Shown: one piece after another, positions 1 through 5,552 of the stretch
Layout of the letters: every line of letters begins with the position of its first letter
Position numbering within the stretch: position 1 is the first letter of the stretch
Origin: Phycisphaerales bacterium UBA1845
GTDB taxonomy: Bacteria; Planctomycetota; Phycisphaerae; UBA1845
Direction of reading: 5' to 3'
Length of the DNA: 5,552 bases
Assembly (NCBI GenBank): GCA_002338715.1
Contig: DDIR01000068.1
Location: 1 to 5,552, forward strand
Translations under genes and position numbers: made by a program
The notes under the pieces: model-generated
What the model was told of the DNA's origin: nothing
The model's input: only the letters and a program-made list of their open reading frames with translations
Database searches by the model: none

Positions 1-1
1 T

Positions 2-985
2 GACGCCCAGTATCACGACCGCCACAAGTACGCGGTGCGCAATGCGATTTTCGGTGCGGCATCTTCAAATGCCAACATGACGGAATTGCGTTCCACCATG
101 TTGGGATTGCTCAACGATTCCGGCAACCATTACATCACAAGCAGCGTCGACGGCGTGTCCCAGGACATGAGCAAGCTCATCCGCTACTTCGAACTGCACG
201 ACGAGGCGTGGACAGAGAGCGGCGGTCAACGAATCGTCAAGACCATTGATCCGTCGTTTCCGCATAACGATCAGTATGCGCGTGGAAGGACGCTCATTGG
301 CCATGGCATCGACCTGTTTTCTCCGGGTACCCCTGCATTCCTGATGGGAGCCGAGTTCCTTGAGGACACAGATTTTGGGTCCGATGCTCCGAGCGAGCCT
401 GAAGCGCGCCTCGACTGGAACAAGCCGAGCACCTATGGCAACTACATGCAGGCGTTCAAGGACATGATTGCGTTGCGGACGTCGCACCCAGCCCTTCGCA
501 GCACGGCTGGCTATCAGATCAACCACCTTAACGACAGCGACGACATCCTCGGCATGCATCGATGGAACGTAAATGGCGACGTCTTGCTCGTCGTCATCGG
601 ATTGAACAACTCCGACAAATTCAACTACCACATTGGCCTTCCGCAGGCGGGCGTTTGGCGCGAAGTCTTCAACAGCCAAGCCAGCGTGTACGGCGGAACC
701 GGGCTGGGCAATGGCGGCATGATCACGACCGCGAGCATCATCAAGGATGGCTACGCCAATTCGGCGTTTATCACCGTTCCGAAGATGAGCGTCATCGTGT
801 TCCAGTGGTCGCCGGAAGACGTCAACCTCGACGGAACCAGCGACCTGTATGACATGGCGTTGTTCCAGCGCTGCGTCGCTGGCGGTTCGGATTGCTCGGT
901 CGATGCCGATTTTGACAACGACTCAAACGTCGATGCGGACGATTGGGCATACGTCGGCCCGCGCGTTCTCGGTCCCGGTCAGTAA
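2..985 (+). CDS. GH13 alpha-amylase/branching-enzyme-like protein with C-terminal dockerin-like tail (5' end missing)
   Basis: This is the 3' part of a gene; the frame is open to the left edge, so the GTG at 35 is probably internal. The visible part (about 327 residues) starts late in a GH13 catalytic barrel. RYFELHDEAW matches the region holding the third catalytic Asp (transition-state stabiliser; codon at 200-202), where branching enzymes have 'ESHDEV'. SPGTPAFLMGAEF and RLDWNKPS follow, as in GlgB-type enzymes. After this comes a beta-rich C-terminal domain with VYGGTGLGNGG, also typical of branching enzymes. The last 55 or so residues carry two EF-hand-like loops: DVNLDGTSDLYD (818-853) and a second Asp-rich loop at 908-943, with Cys residues between them. 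That is a dockerin-like tail, so the protein is probably exported. It should act on alpha-1,4-glucan by hydrolysis or branch formation; which one cannot be decided without the nucleophile and acid regions. It converges on the pullulanase gene. Confidence 0.85.
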   Translation, partial: DAQYHDRHKYAVRNAIFGAASSNANMTELRSTMLGLLNDSGNHYITSSVDGVSQDMSKLIRYFELHDEAWTESGGQRIVKTIDPSFPHNDQYARGRTLIGHGIDLFSPGTPAFLMGAEFLEDTDFGSDAPSEPEARLDWNKPSTYGNYMQAFKDMIALRTSHPALRSTAGYQINHLNDSDDILGMHRWNVNGDVLLVVIGLNNSDKFNYHIGLPQAGVWREVFNSQASVYGGTGLGNGGMITTASIIKDGYANSAFITVPKMSVIVFQWSPEDVNLDGTSDLYDMALFQRCVAGGSDCSVDADFDNDSNVDADDWAYVGPRVLGPGQ

Positions 986-1006
986 CAGACAAACCATCGC
1001 GCCGAC

Positions 1007-1070
1007 GTAGGGTGGGCCGTGCCCACCATGTCGTTGGCATTCGAACGGCGGTGGGCACGGCCCACCCTAC
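1007..1070. repeat. REP/BIME-like double hairpin, 21-bp perfect inverted repeat
   Basis: The arms at 1007-1027 and 1050-1070 are perfect reverse complements over 21 bases, with a 22-base spacer. Each arm is also a small hairpin by itself: GGTGGGC/GCCCACC (7-bp stem) around a 3-base loop, at 1011-1027 and 1050-1066. Two self-complementary units in opposite orientation are the layout of bipartite REP elements (BIMEs). GTAGGGTGGGC...GCCCACC-type repeats are known as dispersed intergenic elements in several bacterial phyla. The element fills the gap between two convergent stop codons (985 and 1075). It could therefore also stop transcription from both sides, but there is no T-tract for a standard intrinsic terminator. 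Mobility by a RAYT-type transposase is inference; no such gene is in the window. Confidence 0.85.
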
Positions 1071-1074
1071 AGAA

Positions 1075-3960
1075 TCACCTTGTCAGCAACATTCCCGAAT
1101 GCGCCGGCAGGGTGGCGTTGTTGCTGATTGTTAGCAATGGCTCCACCGACGCGCGGTCGACATCGGCATGCACCGCCCATTCACCGGGCGGTAATTTAAA
1201 CTCCGTCTGCTTCGATTCGCCGTTTAACAGCACCATCACATCCTGCGCCGCTTCGCCTTCAAGCCCGCGGCCATCAATGCGATAAACGATACAGCGATTG
1301 GTGGGGGATTTTGAAATGCGAATGCGTTGGCGCACCTCGTCTGCCGTCTTGAATTGAAACACCGGATGGGCTTTTCGAAGCGCGATCATTCCGCGGTTGT
1401 ATTCAAACACATCCGCATATTCCTTCTTGCGTCGCCAGTCGATCATGTTGATCGAATCGGGTTGATTGTAGCTGTTGTGATGGCCTTGCTTCGTCCGGCA
1501 CATCTCTTGGCCGCTGTGAATAAAGACGTGCCCTTGCGACGTGAAGAGAATTAGCGCCGCAAAGCGCATCATGCGTTGCCGCTCGGCATCGGTCGCGTTC
1601 GGCGTGCTCTGCAAAACCTTGTCCCATGCCGTCAGGTTGTCGTGGGCAGCGAAGTAGTTGATGGAGTCGGATGGGCTTTTCGTCCAGTCATCGATCGAAC
1701 CAGCCAACCCTTTGATCACGCCGTCAACCCGATCGCCGGTTTGGATGAAACCGGGACCGCCACCGTCGCGGTCGCCTTTGATCGCATCGCGGAAGTGGTC
1801 GTTGAACGCCCCGATCCCCGTGCCGGCCACCCGGTGCTTATCGGTGACCGGGTCCAGCGTCGTCACGCCGCCGGTCCACGGTTCGCCATAGACAAGCCCG
1901 GCTGGGTTGACGCCCTCGACTTCGGTTTTGACTTTGCGCATGGTTTCCAGATCAATGAGTCCCATCAGGTCAAACCGAAAGCCATCAAACCCGTAGTACT
2001 CGGTCCAGAACTTGCACGAATCAACAATGAATCGCCGGCCCATGGGGGCTTCGCTGTCGAATTCATTGCCACAACCCGAACCGTTTGAATAGTTCCCGTC
2101 GCTGTTGACGCGGTAATAGTAGCGCGGCGCGACCTGATCGAACGAAGCCCGCGATGATGTGTGGTTGTAGACCACGTCGAGGATTACGCGAATGCCGCGT
2201 GCATGAAGTGCATCGACCATCTGGCGCACTTCACGAATCTTCGTATCGCCCATCGGATCGGAGGCATAGGCGCCATCGGGCGAATTGAAATGGACCGGCA
2301 TGTATCCCCAGTTGTATGCGTTTTCATCGAATTCATCGTTGTCGAAATCCTGAATGGGCATGATCTGAACGTGCGTGACACCGAGTTCGACGAGATGATC
2401 CAAACCTGTCGCAGTCGATTGGTCATCAATGAGTCGCCGACCTGACTCGCTCAACCCGGCATACTTTCCGCGCATCAAGATGTCGCCTTGAGGATCGATC
2501 GTAAAATCACGAACGTGCAGTTCATAGATGATTGCGTTTGCGTCGAAGGGCCTAGCAGTGAGGGCGTCGGGCTCGGTTCCATACGGTTCGGCTGACGATT
2601 CAAAATTGTACAGATCGGCAATGAGCGAACGTGCGTTTCGACCCTGCGTGCATCGCGCGTAAGGATCGGTGACTTCCCGATTCCGATCGAGCCCCCAGCC
2701 GTCGAACTTGAAGGCGTAGTATTTGCCTTTGATGTCGCCGTCGACGGCGTACGCCCAGATTCCACGACCGCGATCCTGCATCTGGTATTCGACAACACCA
2801 GCCGGCCCCGCAACATCGTCAGCGATGACCAACCAGGCAGAGGTAGCCGTCGGTGCAAACACAGAAAACATGCTTTGAATTGATAAATACTCGTTTCCCA
2901 ACGGATGCGTTGGATCGTAAAACGCGTCAGGGTCTTTCTGGATCGCACCGACGTCAATCGGATGCCCCGCGTCTCCATCGACATGCAGGCGATAAGGTCC
3001 GTCACTTAGGGAAATCTCTGAAGTATGCAGCATGAGTTGCTGAGCAGGAAGTAAACCCTTGGACGATCGCGAGTCCGTGAACATCATCGTTGCTTTCACC
3101 TCGCCCGTTGCACCCGATGCATTCGAGAGTGTAAAGCGTTGTGCAGGCCAATCTTTTGCAAGAATGTGTCGTGAAAACCGTACGCCGATCATATTTCCCG
3201 ATTCGAGTGTGCACCGTTGAATCTTCGGCCGAAGGTCGGGTCGCAGCGTATAGATGTTGTTGTCATCCTGAACGATGTAAACATCGAGTCCATCTTTGTT
3301 GCGCCACATGCGGTCGCCGCCGTCTTTCAATTCCCAGTTTGCATCGCGTCTTGGAAGCAGTCCGATGCCGCTGGTTTGCGAACCGTATGCGCTCTTGTCG
3401 AGTTGAAAGACCAAACCGAAATCGTCTTCTCCGACTGGGAGCAATTCGTTGTCTTGCGGTTGGCGCTGATGGTCTTCATCCCACGTCCACAGGCTCGCGC
3501 TTTCGTATTGGTTGTCGAAGCGGTGGTAGTGGATCGTCAGGATCGAGTCGTCTTCCAAGGGCAGGCGGCGCGACCAGCCGTCCTTCGTGGCTGTGACGCG
3601 CCAACCGTTTGTCGTCTTCTGTGGCTTGATGCGTTGGAATATGTCGCCAAAACTCGGCACATACGAGACAAGACTGTCGGCATTGTTGCAGAGATAGACT
3701 TCCGATTGATTCAAGTCGCGCGCGCCGGAATCAATCGCCGCTTCGCTTCGGATCGAAGTTCCTACGACTTTGATCGCACCATCTCCAAGTTCACTCGTCT
3801 CAGCCACCAAACCCCACTGGATCAATTGCGGTGATACGCCGGATGGCAATTCGATCTCGAAGTGCAGCGTCGATTGCTCAGCCGACGCAGTCATCGGATA
3901 CGCGGCGAACACAAATGCGATGATTGCCAATCGCCAATCAAAGCGCGGATGACTGTTCAT
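1075..3960 (-). CDS. Secreted type I pullulanase-like debranching enzyme (GH13, CBM41/CBM48)
   Basis: A complete gene of 961 residues, predicted to hydrolyse alpha-1,6 links in pullulan and branched alpha-glucans outside the cytoplasm. Residues 1-27 form a Sec signal peptide (R6, R10, hydrophobic LAIIAFVFAAYP, cleavage after ASA). Residues 28-135 are a module I cannot assign. Residues 140-238 look like CBM41 (LTIHYHRFDN, LWTWDE, W209, VYIVQDDNNIY), 240-345 like the Ig-like pullulanase linker domain, and 355-450 like CBM48 (FSVFAPTATSAWLV). The GH13 barrel spans about 475-870 with the pullulanase motif YNWGYMP (549-555), DVVYNH (595-600), nucleophile D664 in FRFDLMG, acid/base E693 in YGEPW, stabiliser D774 in AAHDN, and HNSYNQPDSINMIDW, which is typical of pullulanases. 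A beta domain ends the protein; there is no dockerin. The start at 3960 is chosen because of its good Shine-Dalgarno, the signal peptide and the promoter position. Catalytic residues are all intact. The gene is divergent from the GH57 gene and convergent with the GH13 gene. Confidence 0.93.
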   Translation of the reverse strand: MNSHPRFDWRLAIIAFVFAAYPMTASAEQSTLHFEIELPSGVSPQLIQWGLVAETSELGDGAIKVVGTSIRSEAAIDSGARDLNQSEVYLCNNADSLVSYVPSFGDIFQRIKPQKTTNGWRVTATKDGWSRRLPLEDDSILTIHYHRFDNQYESASLWTWDEDHQRQPQDNELLPVGEDDFGLVFQLDKSAYGSQTSGIGLLPRRDANWELKDGGDRMWRNKDGLDVYIVQDDNNIYTLRPDLRPKIQRCTLESGNMIGVRFSRHILAKDWPAQRFTLSNASGATGEVKATMMFTDSRSSKGLLPAQQLMLHTSEISLSDGPYRLHVDGDAGHPIDVGAIQKDPDAFYDPTHPLGNEYLSIQSMFSVFAPTATSAWLVIADDVAGPAGVVEYQMQDRGRGIWAYAVDGDIKGKYYAFKFDGWGLDRNREVTDPYARCTQGRNARSLIADLYNFESSAEPYGTEPDALTARPFDANAIIYELHVRDFTIDPQGDILMRGKYAGLSESGRRLIDDQSTATGLDHLVELGVTHVQIMPIQDFDNDEFDENAYNWGYMPVHFNSPDGAYASDPMGDTKIREVRQMVDALHARGIRVILDVVYNHTSSRASFDQVAPRYYYRVNSDGNYSNGSGCGNEFDSEAPMGRRFIVDSCKFWTEYYGFDGFRFDLMGLIDLETMRKVKTEVEGVNPAGLVYGEPWTGGVTTLDPVTDKHRVAGTGIGAFNDHFRDAIKGDRDGGGPGFIQTGDRVDGVIKGLAGSIDDWTKSPSDSINYFAAHDNLTAWDKVLQSTPNATDAERQRMMRFAALILFTSQGHVFIHSGQEMCRTKQGHHNSYNQPDSINMIDWRRKKEYADVFEYNRGMIALRKAHPVFQFKTADEVRQRIRISKSPTNRCIVYRIDGRGLEGEAAQDVMVLLNGESKQTEFKLPPGEWAVHADVDRASVEPLLTISNNATLPAHSGMLLTR

Positions 3961-3967
3961 GGTCGTA

Positions 3968-3972
3968 CTCCC
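3968..3972 (-). promoter_or_regulatory. Shine-Dalgarno site of the pullulanase gene
   Basis: GGGAG lies on the minus strand 7 bases before the ATG at 3960. This site decides the start: the in-frame upstream candidates (ATG at 4008, TTG at 4038) have no comparable site and would put a long, non-signal-like tail in front of the signal peptide. Confidence 0.75.
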
Positions 3973-4013
3973 ATCAAGACTCGCCAAAGGCAAGTGCAAC
4001 AGTTTCATCGAAT

Positions 4014-4023
4014 GACTTAAGTC
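4014..4023. promoter_or_regulatory. 10-bp palindrome at the predicted pullulanase transcription start
   Basis: GACTTAAGTC is a perfect palindrome beginning 3 bases downstream of the -10 box, at the expected start of transcription. A repressor bound here would block initiation. The sequence is short and no factor is recognised, so this is only a possible operator. Confidence 0.25.
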
Positions 4024-4026
4024 GTG

Positions 4027-4032
4027 ATTATA
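4027..4032 (-). promoter_or_regulatory. Perfect -10 box for the pullulanase gene
   Basis: TATAAT on the minus strand, a full match to the sigma-70 -10 consensus. Transcription would begin near 4020 and give a leader of about 60 bases before the ATG at 3960. At 17-bp spacing the -35 position reads TATGTC, a poor match, so the promoter may be weak or activator-dependent. The hexamer overlaps codons 3-4 of the longest open reading frame (TTG start at 4038), which argues that this longer frame is not the real start. Confidence 0.5.
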
Positions 4033-4105
4033 GGGCAATACACAAAAACGACATACGCGCCGACCCTGTTGTTCGATTCAAAGCGAACATAAGCACGAAT
4101 TGACC

Positions 4106-4135
4106 TTGAGTGCGACTATCGCGCTACGTTACACT
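4106..4135 (+). promoter_or_regulatory. Candidate sigma-70-like promoter of the GH57 gene
   Basis: TTGAGT (4106-4111) and TACACT (4130-4135) are each 4/6 matches to the -35 and -10 consensus, with an 18-base spacer. A second TTGACC at 4100-4105 overlaps the -35 area but would leave a spacer of 24, which is too long. Transcription would start near 4142 and give a leader of about 55 bases. This is a weak prediction from consensus alone. Confidence 0.35.
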
Positions 4136-4145
4136 CCATGAAACG

Positions 4146-4174
4146 TTGCACGAACTTTGCAAAGTAACTTGCAC
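4146..4174 (+). promoter_or_regulatory. TTGCA repeat cluster around a 12-bp palindrome, possible operator
   Basis: TTGCA occurs at 4146, 4157 and 4169, that is at steps of 11 and 12 bases, about one helical turn. The middle copy lies in a perfect 12-bp palindrome, ACTTTGCAAAGT (4154-4165), and the outer two are identical as TTGCACG. The cluster lies just after the predicted transcription start of the GH57 gene, a usual place for a repressor site. GTTGCAC also occurs in the pullulanase leader on the minus strand (3994-4000). TTTGCAAA-like half-sites are seen in some LacI-family sugar operators, but the factor is unknown here. Confidence 0.4.
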
Positions 4175-4182
4175 GGGCTGAA

Positions 4183-4187
4183 AGGGA
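4183..4187 (+). promoter_or_regulatory. Shine-Dalgarno site of the GH57 gene
   Basis: AGGGA lies 9 bases before the ATG at 4197. It supports this start over the in-frame ATG at 4218, which would remove the charged n-region (KHRH) of the signal peptide. Confidence 0.6.
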
Positions 4188-4196
4188 ACTGCTCGA

Positions 4197-5552
4197 ATGA
4201 AGCATCGACATCTAGCGATGGGGGCTGTCATCTGCGCTTGGATGGCAGGAACAGTCGTCGTCCAACTTCCACAATCCTTCGCCGAAAATCTCCACTTCAC
4301 GTACCTGTGGCACCTCGAGCAGCCCATCTATTGGCCGGACCAGCAACCGACCGGGGCTGATCGTTACGAAGACGCGTGGAAATCGATTCAACGCACCGAT
4401 TTGGGGGCGGCCCATCCTGAAAACAACCTGCGCGACATCTTCGGTTGGGCGGATCGTGTCGCGGCATATCAGTACCGCTGCGCCGATGCGATCAGTGCGA
4501 TCAGTTCACACGCAGAAGCCGGCGCGCAAATTAGTTACTCGGGTGGGCTCATCGAAAACGTCGCGAGCCTCGGTGCGGCCAATCAACTCGGGTACGGTTC
4601 AAATTGGAACAACAGCCTCAAAGCGGCTCGCGGTTGGAACACGGTCGGACAATCCAAACCGCGCTGCGACATCGTCGTGTTCCCATTCCATCACCCGTTG
4701 CTGCCCCTTTGCGACGATGCGACCGTTCGCAAAGAAATCCAACTCTACAAAGCTGTCTATGCCGACGCATGGGGCAGTTCGCCCGGCGTCTCCAAGGGAA
4801 TGTTCCCGCCCGAGATGGCGTTCAGCACACGACTCGTGCAAATCCTGGCTGAAGAAGGCATCGAATGGGTCATCGTCAGCGGCGAGCATGTGTCCCGCGC
4901 TTGCACGGACTTTCCGACGATATTGGGTACCGGTGGAATCAATTGCGATCCACCGAATGCCGCCGACCAGTTGAACCCCGCACAGGTTAACTACTTCCGC
5001 AAACACATCGATCGCGGATGTTCGCCCGCGACGGCGATGCCATTCGGTTACACACCGCATCGCGTGCAGCACATCGACCCGAACACCGGCCAGGCGTACA
5101 ACGTCGTCGCGGTGCCAGCCGCCCAGGCACTCGGTTGGGATGACGGCTACGCACCATTGGGCACAGGTTCATTCAACACGCTCAACGCGTTCAACAATAC
5201 GGCGAGGCCGATGCTCGTATTGCTCGCGCACGACGGTGACAACGCATGGGGCGGCGGGTACAGCTATTACATGGAAGCCACACCCAACCTCGTGAATTCC
5301 GCGCAGGCGGCTGGTTATACGGCTACGGTTGTCGAAGAATACCTCGCCGATCATCCAGTGCCACCAAGTGACATCATCCACGTCGAAGATGGTGCATGGG
5401 TCAATGCCGACGGCGACTTCGGTGCACCGCAGATGCTCAACTGGAATTGGCCGCTCGTCAGCGGTGGGGCGATCGACATTCCCGGTGGATGGGCGGAAGA
5501 CGAACGCAACTGGGCGGTGATCACGGCTGCACAGAATCGCGTCGAGACAGCC
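4197..5552 (+). CDS. Secreted GH57-family glycoside hydrolase (3' end missing)
   Basis: An open frame of 452 codons runs from ATG 4197 to the window edge with no stop. Residues 1-29 form a Sec signal peptide (K2, R4, hydrophobic core from LAMGAVICAWMAG on, cleavage after SFA). The mature protein opens with LHFTYLWHLEQPIYW, equal to GH57 region 1 (the HQP motif, here H39-LE-Q42-P43). SYSGGLIEN (113-121) fits region 2. GMFPPEMAFS (201-210) fits region 3, with E206 as the nucleophile. VLLAHDGDNAWGGG (341-354) fits region 4, with D346 as the acid/base. GH57 enzymes are retaining alpha-glucan hydrolases, transglycosidases or branching enzymes; which one this is cannot be told, and a fully divergent substrate is possible. 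Both catalytic residues are present. The right part of the catalytic region and any C-terminal binding or dockerin domain lie outside. It is transcribed divergently from the pullulanase gene. Confidence 0.85.
   Translation, partial: MKHRHLAMGAVICAWMAGTVVVQLPQSFAENLHFTYLWHLEQPIYWPDQQPTGADRYEDAWKSIQRTDLGAAHPENNLRDIFGWADRVAAYQYRCADAISAISSHAEAGAQISYSGGLIENVASLGAANQLGYGSNWNNSLKAARGWNTVGQSKPRCDIVVFPFHHPLLPLCDDATVRKEIQLYKAVYADAWGSSPGVSKGMFPPEMAFSTRLVQILAEEGIEWVIVSGEHVSRACTDFPTILGTGGINCDPPNAADQLNPAQVNYFRKHIDRGCSPATAMPFGYTPHRVQHIDPNTGQAYNVVAVPAAQALGWDDGYAPLGTGSFNTLNAFNNTARPMLVLLAHDGDNAWGGGYSYYMEATPNLVNSAQAAGYTATVVEEYLADHPVPPSDIIHVEDGAWVNADGDFGAPQMLNWNWPLVSGGAIDIPGGWAEDERNWAVITAAQNRVETA

Noticed and set aside
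65..679. 204-codon open frame on the - strand opposite the GH13 gene
   Set aside because: The + strand frame has clear GH13 motifs over the same bases; the opposite frame is a shadow of it.
986..1074. Standard rho-independent terminator
   Set aside because: Strong stems exist but no run of T follows in either direction, so the element is called a repeat with possible terminator function only.
1576..2088. 170-codon open frame on the + strand, antisense to the pullulanase gene
   Set aside because: It lies fully inside the catalytic domain of the pullulanase on the other strand, has no recognisable domain or Shine-Dalgarno, and is explained by the codon composition of the real gene.
3217..3834. 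205-codon open frame on the + strand, antisense to the N-terminal half of the pullulanase
   Set aside because: Overlaps well-supported CBM41-like coding sequence; its translation shows no family motif.
3961..4038. Longer pullulanase start at TTG 4038 or ATG 4008
   Set aside because: No Shine-Dalgarno at either; the TTG is upstream of the likely transcription start, and both would bury the signal peptide behind 16-26 extra residues.
4487..4508. Direct repeat GCGATCAGT next to itself
   Set aside because: It encodes a short Ala-Ile-Ser repeat inside the GH57 gene; too short to mean more than local codon repetition.
4456..4974. 172-codon + strand frame and a 157-codon - strand frame (4599-5072) inside the GH57 gene
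   Set aside because: Both overlap the GH57 frame, which has a signal peptide and catalytic motifs; their translations are rich in Arg and Ser and match nothing.

Overview
The window looks like chromosomal DNA of a Gram-negative bacterium, most likely a planctomycete of the Phycisphaerae type. This is an inference from the Asp-rich dockerin-like tail with the 'D-LYD-M-ALFQRC' style on an exported glycoside hydrolase, from large secreted enzymes with Sec signal peptides, and from moderate GC content. No rRNA or other marker gene confirms the taxon.

Layout: (1) positions 2-985, + strand, hold the 3' part of a GH13 (alpha-amylase superfamily, branching-enzyme-like) gene ending in a dockerin-like calcium-binding tail. 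(2) Positions 986-1074 form a short convergent gap almost filled by a two-hairpin inverted repeat of the dispersed REP/BIME kind. (3) Positions 1075-3960, - strand, encode a complete secreted type I pullulanase-like debranching enzyme (signal peptide, unassigned N-terminal module, CBM41-like, Ig-like, CBM48, GH13 catalytic domain). (4) Positions 3961-4196 are a divergent regulatory region with a perfect -10 box for the pullulanase, a candidate promoter for the rightward gene, Shine-Dalgarno sites for both genes, and a set of TTGCA repeats around a 12-bp palindrome that may be an operator. (5) Positions 4197-5552, + strand, encode the first 452 residues of a secreted GH57-family glycoside hydrolase that runs off the right edge without a stop.

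Together the genes look like an extracellular alpha-glucan (starch, glycogen or pullulan) degradation locus. One enzyme should cut alpha-1,6 branches (pullulanase), and the other two act on or rearrange alpha-1,4 glucan (GH13 and GH57). The GTTGCAC motif in both leaders of the divergent pair suggests, but does not prove, common control. I see no phage, transposase, CRISPR or RNA gene. The locus is a fairly ordinary polysaccharide-use cluster; the most interesting parts are the non-coding elements, the exported GH57 enzyme and the unassigned N-terminal module of the pullulanase.
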